Assembly: GCA_034440615.1 (NCBI GenBank) | Contig: JAOTOM010004961.1 | Location: 530,001-594,000, forward strand | Direction: 5' to 3' | Length of the DNA: 64,000 nucleotides | Origin: Ashinkailepas kermadecensis | Lineage: Eukaryota > Arthropoda > Thecostraca > Neolepadidae | Shown here: one piece after another, positions 47,991 to 58,494 of the stretch | Position numbering within the stretch: position 1 is the first letter of the stretch | How the letters are laid out: every line of letters begins with the position of its first letter | The notes under the pieces: generated by a model | Seen by the model: the letters and a program-made list of their open reading frames with translations, nothing else | The model's database searches: none | Told to the model about the DNA's origin: nothing | Translations under genes and position numbers: made by a program

Positions 47991-49611
47991 GCGCTGACAG
48001 CACGTGTCACCAGCTGGCAGCTGGGTCGCCACTGACCTGATTCGCACGCTCCAGGTCCACCACCACCATGTCGAGTTCGTCCGACCTGAAATGTAGGCAT
48101 TTACGTCAGTCAGGTCGAAGCCACGGCCTGCCTGCCTCTGCGGAGCCGAGGAACATTGGTCTTAGCTGCTGCAAAAGGTTGCTAGAAGATTATACAATAC
48201 AATTTTACATTCTGAAATCACATGATGATTTTAACTGCAAGTATGACATTTATAGCCTTTGATACCTTCAAAGGAAATGCAAAGCTGGATGAGGATGCAT
48301 TCCATGGAATATTTGCACCAAAATAGCAGGTGATGATAACTCCATTGTAAAATAGGAGATCTCCTCATCAATAGAGCATCACATTGAATGGACTTGTGTA
48401 ATGTAATACTTTTGTATCAGCATTGCTGTGTTAAAATAGGAACTTCTGTGTTGGATATATGTGAAGAAGAAAAATTAAGCAAATAGGTGGTGTCAGTGTG
48501 ATGATGCAATTTCTGTAAATCACCTAAAATCCATTCATATTTACCTTGATGGTAATAATGATAGCCCACAATAAATATGTCGGTTCAATTAACTGTGACA
48601 AATAGGAAGAACTTCTAACTATTTATTGGGGGTGGTAACCTATCCCTCCCAAAATGTTGCTTGGCGTTAGCATGGGTATATGGGCGTTAACTGGAAATAA
48701 GTAAACGAAGAAATACATTTGCCTCCCAACAATCATTTTGGAAATATTCCGCCCCTGGCAGATAGATATGCATGCACCAAGATGTCATTCCGATGTTCGG
48801 AGCTAACTATCGGCCAAGGAGCACTTCACAGCAACCGTGAAACACCAGCACCCCTCGCCCTCGTCAGTATGATGTGCGTAACTCCTGGTCCACAAAGCAT
48901 TTCAGTGCTACACTTCGACTGGGTAAAGTAATGCTGTATTCTGACAATTCATTCGGATGGGGCACATATTTTGTGGAAACCATCACACCGTGTAGGAGCC
49001 ACATATTTTTAGGTGGGTGCATTTGAACCCGGCCTCAAAGGCGCACTGCTCTCGGAGGGGTGATACCTGCTGGAGCTTTCGGTGGCGAGACGCATTTGCG
49101 GATCCAGCTGCCCAGTTGGTGGAGGGGTGGAAGGCTGAAGTGAAAATAAAAAAGAAGTATTTTTGCTCCGCGGATTTCGGCAATGTACGTCTGAGGCATC
49201 ATTATAAAAAACTATATTTTACTAATAAAATGTGTCTAGAATTTGAGAAAGCGCCGAAAGTCTGACTTTCTAAAATCAGGCCGTGAGGTGGGTGAGGGTG
49301 GGGGAGCATGGTCCGAATGCCCCCTCCCCCCTGGATTCGCTGGTGGTAAAGCGCATTCGAACCTACCAGAGAGGTGCCCTTGGCCGCAAAATTATAGGGG
49401 ACGTAGTTGGGCATCTACGAAGGGACGCCTTGTTCCTAAAAGGGGAGGGGCGCCATTCTCCGATTGGAAAACTACTACTCAAATTTCCCCTTATGATAAC
49501 CCATCGATATTTGGTAGCTTAGATATCAATTGGTTCTGAGTGCAGTGCAGTGGCAGGGGAACTGTCTCAAAGTTGAGGGAGGAGCGGGGAAGAGCCACTT
49601 TGAAGTTGATT
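47991..49611. other. mostly AT-rich unique DNA, old interspersed elements likely
   Basis: No gene recognised. Phrases such as GGATCCAGCTGCCCAG at 49100 and CAGTGGCAGGGGAACTG at 49549 resemble ends of DNA transposons but no paired inverted repeats or duplications were found. Confidence 0.4.
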
Positions 49612-49619
49612 CTTTCTAT

Positions 49620-49819
49620 CATAGGTGCAGCCAGGATTTTTTTTTTAAAGAGGGACGACCAAAAAAAGGAATAAAAAGGGATTGGTCTCGGTGCGCCAAG
49701 CGGGCCGAAAGTTTTATGGTTTGCGTGGTGAAAATATGTTTTTTTTTTAAATCGTTCATCTAGCGTATTTTTGGTTCCTAAGGGGGGGCTTTTGTTTGGT
49801 TCCCTTGGCTGCGCCTCTG
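49620..49819. mobile_element. hAT-type MITE, 200 bp, with exact 8-bp TSD
   Basis: The left end CATAGGTGCAGCCAGG and the reverse complement of the right end CAGAGGCGCAGCCAAGG form imperfect terminal inverted repeats. They resemble the CAGGGGCGTAGCCAGG-like ends of known hAT families. CTTTCTAT lies immediately outside both ends, at 49612-49619 and 49820-49827. An 8-bp duplication is the signature of hAT transposition. The interior is non-coding with poly-T runs near 49630 and 49740, so it depends on a transposase encoded elsewhere. Confidence 0.88.
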
Positions 49820-49827
49820 CTTTCTAT

Positions 49828-50283
49828 GCAAAGCCTATCAGATTTATGTTAAACCATTGCAGGTGGATCGGAGCCAAAAAAGAACAGATTGGATAAAACG
49901 CTGCAAAATTCGGTAAAATGCTTAAGCTGAACAGATTCCGTAAAACGTCCTTAATTATCATTACAGCTGTTCATATTCTGCAAGAGAACTCGACATGAAC
50001 GGTGCTCTCTATTGTCCAATCTGCGTCAATGCTGCATTACTTACTCTGCTACCAAATTTAGATGCAACCAAATTACTGCCAGAACATAGTAGATTTATAG
50101 ATAGTACGAGCTAGTATATTTGGGTACGCAGCGGGACCAAGTACTTTTCAAAATTGCATCGTAAACAACAGCGTATATGTCCGCCTGGCCGTCGACCACG
50201 GTCAGCTGTTCGCCCGATGAGCGGTGATTAGCTTTACCGGGAAGTGTGAGGGCAGACTGTTCTCGACCAGTTTTGCTCAGACT
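49828..50283. other. AT-rich unique DNA
   Basis: Nothing recognised. Confidence 0.5.
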
Positions 50284-50366
50284 TCATTTGGTGGGTGCTG
50301 GGCATTCTCACGCCATTTGGTGGGTGCTGGGCGTTCTCACGCCATTTGGTAGGTGCTGGGCGTTCC
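50284..50366. repeat. 29-bp tandem repeat, about 3 copies
   Basis: Unit CATTTGGTGGGTGCTGGGCR plus TTCTCACGC. Confidence 0.93.
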
Positions 50367-50559
50367 CGAGACATTCGCATTCGTCTGTTGCTTAGTGTGC
50401 CTTCGTTTGTTGGTTGATGAGGCTTCCGAATTCATTTTTGTCTTATACAGCCGTCGGAATCGGACATTTGGTTTGGTTGCTCTCCGCAACCACACCCTTG
50501 GGGTCGCTAAGCAGCTTCAAGCACCATCGGCTTAACAGGAGTGCATGGAAATCAGGGCA

Positions 50560-50890
50560 CATCGCCTGGTGGACAGCATAACATCCACATAGCTGGATGC
50601 AATTATCGGTGGACAATATGGCATACGCATAGCTGGGGATAGATAGCATACGCATAGCTGTTTAGTGGACAGAATGACATACGCATAGCTGGCACAATGC
50701 TTGGTGGACAGTATGACATACGCAAAGCTGGGGACATCGCCTGGTGGACAGAATGGCATGCGTATATCTGGGGCACATTGCCTGGTGGACAGAATGGCAT
50801 ACCAATAGCTGGGAACACTACTTGGTGGACAGCATGGCATACGCATAGCTGGGGACATCGCCCGGTGGACAGAATGGCATGCGTATTCAA
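50560..50890. repeat. degenerate about 44-bp repeat
   Basis: Units of the form GGCATACGCATAGCTGGGGA plus CATCGCCTGGTGGACAGAAT. Length and sequence vary. Related phrases occur in the adjoining inverted repeat. Confidence 0.85.
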
Positions 50891-50953
50891 TTTTCAAATT
50901 GCCCAATCAAACATTTTGTCCACTAGCGGTTGTAAGTCGTCTTGGCTATCAGG

Positions 50954-51291
50954 CATTTCGTCCACTGGCGGCTGTGAGTCGCCTATCGTGTATTGCATAC
51001 GATAGGTGCATACGTGTGCATGCGTATGTTTGCATTGGAAGGTCGCATTCGTCAGCTATACGTATGCCATGCTGTCCGCCAGACAATGCGTATATCATTA
51101 TATCAACAATGTGCCAAGTTGAAATTGGGCACATTTCCTGGTTGATATGACATACGCATTGTCTGGCGGGCAGCATGGCACACGTATAGCTGACTAATGC
51201 GACCTTCCAATGCAAGCATACGCATGCACACGTATGCACCTATCGTATGCAATACACGATAGGCGACTCACAGCCGCCAGTGGACGAAATG
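50954..51291. repeat. 338-bp imperfect palindrome (long inverted repeat)
   Basis: Left arm 50954-51118 and right arm 51127-51291 are reverse complements with few mismatches and small indels, centred at about 51122 with a loop of about 8 bp. The outermost arms read CATTTCGTCCACTGGCGG on the left and CCGCCAGTGGACGAAATG on the right. Beyond the arms, 50920-50953 pairs again with 51333-51368 after an extra unit on the right. The arms contain words of the degenerate repeat at 50560-50890. No terminal duplication was found, so a foldback transposon is possible but unproven. Confidence 0.92.
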
Positions 51292-51604
51292 TTTGATGGC
51301 CAAGGCGACCCACATCCGCCATTGGACGAAATTCCTGATAGCCAAGACGACTTACAACCGCCAGTGGACATTTTTGATGGCCAAGGCGACTTACTGCCGC
51401 TAGTAGACGAAATATCTCATGGCCAAGGTGACCTAATGTTCTATTGTAGTCGAAACAAAGCCGCTGCACACAGCAGCGGGATTTCAGCCGTGGAGTGCTA
51501 AAAGCTGATTCACCACCGTGAGAAAAATAATGTACTTTCCCTGTAATTGAAATAAATGATGTTTCACCATGCACATATTTTCTGGACGTGGTGAGACGGC
51601 ATTT

Positions 51605-51852
51605 TCACAGGCCGAGAGTCCTACATCTGTTCTGTTCGGACACTGACGGCAGGGTGCCTCAGAACGCTGGAACGAGAGTCCTACAACTGTTCTGTTCGGA
51701 CACTGACGGCAGGGCGCCTCAGAACGCCGGAACGAGAGTCCTACAACTGTTCTGTTCGGACACTGACGGCAGGGCGCCTCAGAACGCCGGAACGAGAGTC
51801 CTACGCCTGTTCTGTTCGGACACTGACGGCAGGGTGCCTCAGAACGCCGGCA
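51605..51852. repeat. 60-bp tandem repeat, about 4 copies
   Basis: Unit GAACGAGAGTCCTACAACTG, TTCTGTTCGGACACTGACGG, CAGGGCGCCTCAGAACGCCG. Confidence 0.97.
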
Positions 51853-52496
51853 CCAGGCTCGGCTCTGTGCAGGCAACAGAGGTTCGTGCACTGGCGTGCT
51901 GAGGTCAGCTCTGCCGGCGTGCGAGGCGGCGCACTTCATCATCACCGGCTCCATGTCGCGCCGTAATGGATCAATTATCTCTGCGCTCCGTTATCTAATT
52001 AATGGTCACCGCGATTGATAGGGACACTCGGAGGTGGCAGGTGGCAACATTGCGCCTCCGAGGTGGCTGCCCGTTGTAGTTCCGTTGTATATGGGCGTCA
52101 ATATGCGCTGATGAACATCTGCCAGCCTAACTAATATGCTCGTCTTCAACTGTCGCGTGCTCGTGCTGATGGGAGGTGTAGATAAGATCGAAGCGACGCG
52201 AGTACATGTCGGAAAACAGCGGCGCGAGGATGCTTTCCTGCGTGCCACGATAAAGTCACGCGTTTAAAAATCGTTCGAATTGTTGTCACGGAGACCTTAT
52301 ACAATCAGAGGTATGGTAAGTGCAAGTTTGTTGCATCGACCCTAAACTTACCTCTAGATGGGAAATACCAGTTCTACAGCACAATTCCGATCGAGAGTGT
52401 AACGTAGCCAAATAGTCGGACATGGCCGCTGGGTGTCCGTGCCCGTGACATTCCTTGGCCAGCTGCCAACTGTCCAGCGGAAGGCGTTAATGACCA
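51853..52496. other. unique DNA
   Basis: GC-moderate sequence with TAATTAATGG near 52000. No gene recognised. Confidence 0.45.
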
Positions 52497-52582
52497 GCGG
52501 CCAGAGCACTCGACCCGTTGTGCCAAAACGGAAGGATATTTGCAGACTAGTGCTCTGTCTACTGAGCTAACCAGGCGGCAAG
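52497..52582 (-). mobile_element. degenerate tRNA-Cys-like SINE head
   Basis: On the minus strand GGTTAGCTCAGTAGACAGAGC matches box A and AGTCTGCAAATA resembles the tRNA-Cys(GCA) anticodon region. Box B (GGGTCGAGTGC) is damaged and the acceptor stem does not close, so this is not a functional tRNA. Extent of the rest of the element is unknown. Confidence 0.55.
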
Positions 52583-53321
52583 CCTTAGAGAACTGGAATT
52601 GTAGGAGAGACTGATTGGTAACAATAGTAGAATGATGAACTCTGAATTATATATCAATTGAATACAAATCATTACTTCAGATCAAAATTCGATGGCATCC
52701 CCCGACGTTTCGACTATGTTGTCTTCATCCGGGAAACAAGATATAGGCAGAAACTGAAAACATAATTAAGAATTTCTAAAAATCACCATCGAGTTCACTT
52801 TTTATATCTCCGACTCAATAACCTTCTCAGAATATCGCAAAGCCGTTGACACAATGCATGTCAGATACATGGCTTGAGAAGCGACACAGAGGTCAAGATA
52901 ATAAATACAAATACAGAGAAGACCACATATTTGTTATCCAGTGTTAGCACATCGGAACGGGACGGCAACTTTTTTTGATCAGTTCAGCTGTAATGCTATA
53001 CGTCTTAAAGAACCCTATCCGTGTATTTGTTGTGGCTTCAGTGGTAATTTATGCCGTCTCCACCGCCAGCCGCTCAGCTCTAGTAAGGCTGAGCTGTATG
53101 AATGGTGACTGTCCCTGTCCAGTCCAGTAGGTGTCCTGTCGCGAGGGAAGCGATGCACAGCGATATTACATGTAGCATACGTGATAAGAAGACAGACGTA
53201 GTAAAGTGATGAAATCGAGGTTGGGGAAGAAAACGAACGCCAGCGACAGAAGCATTGGGGGAAACGGCGAGGAGCTGCACCGGTCACGAGACGCAAGTCA
53301 AAACATCAGAACAGAAGGTAG
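52583..53321. other. AT-rich unique DNA with hammerhead-like words at about 52700-52735
   Basis: The minus strand contains GGATGA, a short GAC/GTC stem, then GAAACGTC, reminiscent of hammerhead ribozyme core elements (CUGANGA, GAAA, NUH). One core base differs and the spacing is not canonical. No gene recognised. Confidence 0.3.
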
Positions 53322-54232
53322 TCGGCCAACTACGTGACGCACAGCACGGGACCGCAGTGTCACGGGGTCGGCCAGCTACGTGACACACAGCACGGGGCCA
53401 CAGTGCCACGGGGTCGGCCAGCTACGTGACACACAGCACGGGGCCACAGTGCCACGGGGTCGGCCAGCTACGTGACACACAGCACGGGGCCACAGTGCCG
53501 CGGAGTTGGCCAGCTACGTGACACACAGCACGGGACCGCAGTGTCACGGGGTCGGCCAGCTACGTGACACACAGCACGGGGCCACAGTGCCACGGAGTTG
53601 GCCAGCTACGTGACACACAGCACGGGACCGCAGTGTCACGGAGTTGGCCAGCTACGTGACACACAGCACGGGGCCACAGTGCCACGGGGTCGGCAAGCTA
53701 CGTGACACACAGCACGGGGCCACAGTGCCACGGAGTTGGCCAGCTACGTGACACACAGCACGGGACCGCAGTGTCACGGAGTTGGCCAGCTACGTGACAC
53801 ACAGCACGGGGCCAGTGCCCGGTGCAAGCTACGTGACACACAGCACGGGGCCACAGTGCCACGGGGTCGGCACAGCCGGGGCTACGTGACACACAGCACG
53901 GGACCGCAGTGCCGCGGAGTTGGCCAGTTACGTGACACACAGCACGGGGCCACAGTGCCGCGGAGTTGGCCAGCTACGTGACACACAGCACGGGGCCACA
54001 GTGCCGCGGAGTTGGCCAGCTACGTGACACACAGCACGGGACCACAGTGCCGCGGAGTCGGCCAGCTACGTGACACACAGCACGGGACCGCAGTGCCGCG
54101 GAGTTGGCCAGCTACGTGACACACAGCACGGGACCACAGTGCCGCGGAGTTGGCCAGCTACGTGACACACAGCACGGGACCGCAGTGCCGCGGAGTTGGC
54201 CAGCTACGTGACACACAGCACGGGACCGCAGT
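53322..54232. repeat. 46-bp minisatellite, about 20 copies
   Basis: Unit ACGTGACACACAGCACGGGG, CCACAGTGCCACGGGGTCGG, CCAGCT. Variants: GGACCGCAGTG, CGCGGAGTTGG, CACGGAGTTGG. A disrupted copy is at about 53815-53885. Confidence 0.97.
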
Positions 54233-54335
54233 GCAAGGCGAACCACGCCTTGCCACCAAGTCCAATGCATTAGAACGCAGGATGAAAACAATGCCAACAT
54301 CCGACCACCACTACGCGGACTCACACGCCACTCAC

Positions 54336-54402
54336 CTGGCGTGGGAGTTCTCTTCGTACTTGGCCTTGACCTCGAAGAGCTCGCTCTGGCTCAGGTCTAG
54401 GT
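54336..54402 (-). CDS. probable internal exon of an unidentified protein
   Basis: On the minus strand a polypyrimidine acceptor (TTCTGTTTCCAG) precedes the segment and CAG/GTGAGT, a perfect donor, follows it. The 67-bp interval has one protein-like frame, entering after two bases (phase 1 intron upstream) and leaving with AG (phase 2 downstream). It reads LDLSQSELFEVKAKYEENSH and then A-R. Third positions are mostly C or G. The other frames are Arg/Pro-rich or contain a stop at the start. The peptide is acidic and polar, helix-like, and I do not recognise the family. No adjoining exon could be identified; the 46-bp array would lie in the downstream intron. Confidence 0.6.
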
Positions 54403-55064
54403 CTGGAAACAGAACGAGAGGCGTCGTGAATGAGGCTGCCGTGGCGGCGCCTCCATTGTCTTGTCACGACCATCCATCGCGCGCGTGTCAACCTCATGGC
54501 GAGACGATGACACGCGCGCCCAACGCTCGGTCGTCGCAATGCCCGGCTGGACACAAGGGAGGGGGAGGGGGGGGAACCGGCCGGCAGTGCGCGCGCCGCT
54601 GGCAATGGCTGTCTCCTACCTGTGCAGGCGCCGACAGATGTCGGAACACAGCCACACTACGCCGTGACGGCCGACCCGAGAAAATTGATATCGCTGTTAT
54701 TAATAACGACACAGTAATGGACTTTTGATGAGGCCTGCCGCAGGCTCCGACAAAGATCATCAGCGCATTCGATTTTGCCGCGTGCACACCATGCTGATGA
54801 TTACGTCACAATGGACAATTACTGGCGCGGCGTAATGAGATGGGGAGTGTTTTGGCGCCAATGATGAGCGCCTCCGGAGCCAGAAAGGCGGCGGTGGGGA
54901 ACAGCCGGCACCCGCTGCTTCCAACTGCTCCAGATACCGCAGCCGTTTTTACACAACCTCCAGTGAGATGGCATAAAGGACGCAGTAAATTTATCAAATG
55001 ATATGAATTGAGTCAAGTTTGAGCCAAGTTACCGGAGCACGGGAATCTGGAGAGACGGACTGCC
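54403..55064. other. single-copy DNA between probable exon and TATA site
   Basis: A second minus-strand donor-like sequence CACAG/GTAGGA lies at about 54618, but the frame compatible with the downstream exon is closed by TAG within about 35 bp, so no second exon is called. Confidence 0.4.
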
Positions 55065-55072
55065 TATAAATA
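55065..55072 (+). promoter_or_regulatory. TATA box candidate
   Basis: TATAAATA in otherwise GC-rich single-copy DNA. A start site would be expected near 55092-55100 on the plus strand. No canonical arthropod initiator (TCAGT) is present at that position, which lowers confidence. Confidence 0.4.
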
Positions 55073-55168
55073 CAAGGTCGGACCGTGGTAGCTGCGTCGC
55101 GACGGGCGCCTGATAAATTCGCCCATACATCCGAGTGTCCCGCTTTGGCTTGCAGCTAGCACACCGGC

Positions 55169-55218
55169 ATGGCAGCCAACCGACGCTTCAGTGTCCAGGC
55201 GGCAGCACTACGGCTGCG
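55169..55218 (+). CDS. possible first coding exon, unidentified
   Basis: About 100 bp downstream of the TATA candidate, ATG in the context CCGGCATGG opens a frame reading MAANRRFSVQAAALRL. It ends at a donor-like CTGCG/GTAAGC, immediately before an in-frame TAA. An alternative view is a 5' UTR containing an acceptor (CCGCTTTGGCTTGCAG, ending at 55155). The peptide is short, basic, unrecognised and has no signal peptide. Confidence is low because any TATA plus ATG plus donor arrangement can occur by chance. Confidence 0.25.
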
Positions 55219-55535
55219 GTAAGCGACGAGCCAGCATCAGCATCGCCTCGACGGCGCTCGCCGGTAAAGGCCAGGTAATACAACGCGCCAAATGATTATG
55301 AACGAGCGTGCTATCCTGCAGCGTCTGCACACGAGAGGCACGGCTCATAGCTCAGCCAGGCAATCCATGGAAGCGCCAGTGGGCAGGCGGCGGCGCCTGT
55401 TCAGTGTTCACGGCGCCGCCTGACGGGCACCGCCGCCTGAGGGAAGGCCAGTCAGCGGGCGTACCGCCACATTACCGGCCAAATCATCGCCGCCGCCAAT
55501 TAGTGGCTCGATCAGCCGCGCACACCGTGACGTCA
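55219..55535. other. GC-rich unique DNA
   Basis: No second exon recognised. Confidence 0.4.
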
Positions 55536-55684
55536 CCGGCAGCAGCGTCATCGGCCCGTGCCGCCCAGTGACCCGTCACATCTGCCGGTAGCAGCGTCGT
55601 CGGCCCGTGCCGCCCAGTGACCCGTCACATCTGCCGGCAGCAGCGTCGTCGGCCCGTGCCGCCCAGTGACCCGTCACATCTGCT
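55536..55684. repeat. 49-bp tandem repeat, 3 copies
   Basis: Unit GCAGCGTCGTCGGCCCGTGC, CGCCCAGTGACCCGTCACAT, CTGCCGGCA. Confidence 0.96.
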
Positions 55685-56044
55685 GGCTGACCCGCACCAC
55701 CAGGTCGCCGCCCACGTGCAAGGTCGCCGCCGACCGGCACAAAGAGTGCACCCCTGCTCGCGGCAGCTTCCGACCACATCCATCGAACGGTTCTCACACT
55801 CCTAATTAAGCAGCGCGTATGATTCGGCTGACCCTGAGTGGGTAGTGTGGGAGCGCGTAGCGCCGGCTGGCGTGCGCGGACGGCGGACACCACAGGGCAC
55901 GCACCGGGCGCCGTAGCGCAGCACACCTACCCCAGCACTGCGCACTGCACAGCTGGAACGCAATTTCAGGCGCGCCTATCAATGCCTGCTCAGGACGCCA
56001 CGCTTCCTGCCTTCACAGAATTGCAGCCGTGTGGGTGGCCATAC
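55685..56044. other. unique DNA
   Basis: Nothing recognised. Confidence 0.5.
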
Positions 56045-56212
56045 CAGCTGGACCCTCTGGATGGACGTCTGGCCGCCTGCTCCGCCGTCAGGAGGCAGAG
56101 GTTGCGCATCGACGGGTGGGAAACGTCACCTATGGGTGGTATGCAAGCTGGACCGTCTGGGTAGACGGCTGGCCGACGGCTCAGTAGGTAGAGGTTACGC
56201 ATCGACGGGTGG
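56045..56212. repeat. 93-bp tandem duplication, diverged
   Basis: AGAGGTTGCGCATCGACGGG at 56097 and AGAGGTTACGCATCGACGGG at 56190 mark equivalent points, with similar upstream sequence (GCTGGACCSTCTGG). Confidence 0.9.
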
Positions 56213-57152
56213 GAAACTTCAACAAGGCGATCACATGCGGTGGCACGACAGATTCAGCGGAAATAGAAAGCTTGCAGGCCACTAAACACAAAACAAAGAC
56301 CGCTTTCCACATGAGGAAACACAATGCACTGCGACGCTCGGCCCCCTGTTCCGAGTCCACGCGGGATACGATGCATGCCGGATTAGAACAAGCCGTGTGA
56401 CGCTATGAATGGAGCGGTTTCTTTTAATCTGTTCACTTTCCCTTTTCTGCCTCTGACAATTGCCGCTGATCCCGGCTTGCGCTCGAGCCATGGCCAAGAC
56501 ACACACGGCGTGCATTACACGCCGGCAGAGACATTCGGTTTGCTGGCCGACTGCTCACTTCCTACGGCGCACACCGTATGTGACTCACTGGCGGAGCCAG
56601 TTTGCGAAACAGGTCACCATCAACCTGAGTGAGTCGCTCGTCATGGTGAGAGGCGTACGTGCATGCACCACATGCATGAGCATGGGATGGAAGAGGCCCG
56701 AGGCGGGGTGACAAATGGTGTACCGGCACGACCACAAATTGATACTGATGGCGCGCAAACTGCCAGTAAATCCCACAACACCATGTGAGCACAGGTTTGA
56801 TCAAGCAACATTCCCAGACCGCGAAACGTTCACTTCTTGAGCTCACTGAATGGCAGCAAATCACCCGGTCGTCCAGCTGTGTCACTCCGTTCGGATTTAA
56901 TGTGAGCGCCTACTGTTTTGCGTCGATTCTTTCCGTCTATGTGAGAGGGTTAATATTGCATTTTGGGATGTAAGGGGGCACAGTATCGCGGTGCCCCTGA
57001 CGCTTCGTCGCCTTTGCGGCAGTCATTTTCTGTCGACAAAAATAATCATCATATGAGCAGTGAGTGTCAGTGTACCAAAATGTGCAATTGTAGACGCCGC
57101 GGCAAGGATGTAAATACAAGTTCAAATTGAGACAGCTTCCAAATTCTGATAA
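56213..57152. other. unique DNA
   Basis: No gene recognised. A 3' junction of the large LINE lies at the right end. Confidence 0.5.
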
Positions 57153-57280
57153 ATATAGTCACCGGTTAGTTGCTGTAGTTTATAGGTGCGTCGACCATAT
57201 CGTTGATCATACTGCGCCGCGTCCTTGGTTCCCTTTGGTTAGCTATTGATATTTCTGCGCCCATATGTCTTTAAATCGTA

Positions 57281-57640
57281 CTATATTGTGAATGCATCCC
57301 CAGGAATAAGCAGCAAGTAATCCTTCAATATTTGTGTGTAAATAGTCTCGAATCCTGGTTCTGAAAGGAGGTGAAAGAGATTACCATTGTGTTCGGTTGG
57401 GGACCGATCATCCAGCATGCCTGCATATGTCAGCGACCTAGCAGCAGTCCTAGTGTCGCATGCGCTCCCTATCGTAACCTCTACATGTGTACAAGACATG
57501 GAGTACCGTCAAACGTTCGAAGAATCGAGGGCATCGCGGTGGTTTGTTTCTACGTGGCACAGATAGCAATGGGTAGCGTAGCAGTGACCAATTCTAGGTA
57601 GACAGTGTCATCTCCTCCTTTCTTGACTTACGCCCTGGCG
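57281..57640 (-). pseudogene. LINE ORF2 C-terminal zinc-binding region
   Basis: Following RNase H, the frames read LSTLRIGHCYATHCYLC, then PPRCPRFFERLTVLHVLYTC and RGYDRERMRH. This matches the usual C-terminal block of I/R1-type elements: an L-R-x-G-H segment followed by a C-P-x-C/H-C zinc-knuckle-like motif with L-T-x-x-H. The frame is broken at several points, including near 57490. Assignment rests on motif recognition. Downstream, a further stretch ends near 57285 and is followed by the LINE 3' UTR. Confidence 0.75.
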
Positions 57641-57689
57641 ATAGCCATTCTCTCAGTTCCGGTTTAATCGTCTCTAGCTTGTTTCTTAG

Positions 57690-58160
57690 TTCGGTGTTTC
57701 TTTTCTCATTTTGAATAAGTAAGCGACTAAGAAATTGTGTAGTAATCCGGGTAGCAGGAATACGCAAGGCATGTACGTATGCTTCGTGCGATCTTCACTT
57801 AGCCTCGGCATCCACCAGGGGCTTTCTTCCAATCTCAACATGGTTAGGCATCTAGCACAATTCTTACAGTTTTGCCAGCTTCTTTGAGTACGGTCAGACG
57901 GACAAGAATATTCCTCAACAGCAGGTGGCATGGATACAATTTGATTAGTGGTGATAGACTGCTAAGAGAGATTGCGAATACAACAAATGATAGCTCATGA
58001 GATGTTGCGACAAAACACATAGCCTTCATAAGTACAGTCAGCTCGCATGTGCATACCGACGCCTGGGTTCACAGGCAGAAAGTGCGAACATCATTCTCGC
58101 ACACGAATGCAGTGCACAGCCTTCGACCGTGTCGTTTTACGACCCGTCAGTAAAGATGAG
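57690..58160 (-). pseudogene. LINE ORF2 RNase H domain
   Basis: The start of the domain is the IFTDGS motif at about 58140, whose Asp is the first catalytic carboxylate of RNase H. Further on are LSPLIKLYPCHLLLRNIL and TVLKEAGKTVRIV (57850-57990), then MPNHVEIGRKPLVDAEAK in another frame, which contains the N-H-V-x-I-x-G/R-x-x-x-V-D-x-x-A pattern of the C-terminal RNase H motif. It is a retroelement RNase H used to remove the RNA strand during reverse transcription. Multiple frameshifts make it non-functional. Confidence 0.85.
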
Positions 58161-58204
58161 TCTGCACCTTTGGTAAGAGGACGTGTCCTGCATGGACTCG
58201 GAGC

Positions 58205-58373
58205 AATGGTGGTGGTGGTTATTGGTTTTACGACGCGTCGACAGTTGAGTCATGTAGCGTCGCCAATCTCTCACGCTAATTGGTCGCGGGCGAAGAGTAG
58301 CGGCAGGTGAGACTCGAACCCACAATCTTCCGATTGTGAGACGGGCAACTTACCTCTAGACTACTCGTCCCCC
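58205..58373 (-). mobile_element. tRNA-Val-like SINE with 11-bp TSD, inserted in the LINE
   Basis: Same family as 16255-16420. Box B is GGTTCGAGTCTCACC on the minus strand and the body carries GCGACGCTACATGACTCAAC. GGACTCGGAGC flanks it at 58194-58204 and 58374-58384. The tail is AACCACCACCACC rather than AACC repeats. It splits the LINE between the end of the reverse transcriptase region and RNase H. Confidence 0.93.
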
Positions 58374-58494
58374 GGACTCGGAGCGAGATATCTGAACGGC
58401 GGTGTCGCGATTCAGTATCGATGATAGTGTAGTATCGACTTCAGGCCGAATTAATTGCCGAGGGGATAGTGTCGGCGCCGTATAATCCTGCCAA

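Noticed and set aside
52497..52582. Functional tRNA-Cys gene on the minus strand
   Set aside because: Box B is damaged and the acceptor stem is not complementary.
54618..54660. Second exon upstream of 54336-54402 on the minus strand
   Set aside because: The donor CAG/GTAGGA is acceptable, but the only phase-compatible frame meets TAG about 35 bp upstream and no good acceptor lies between.
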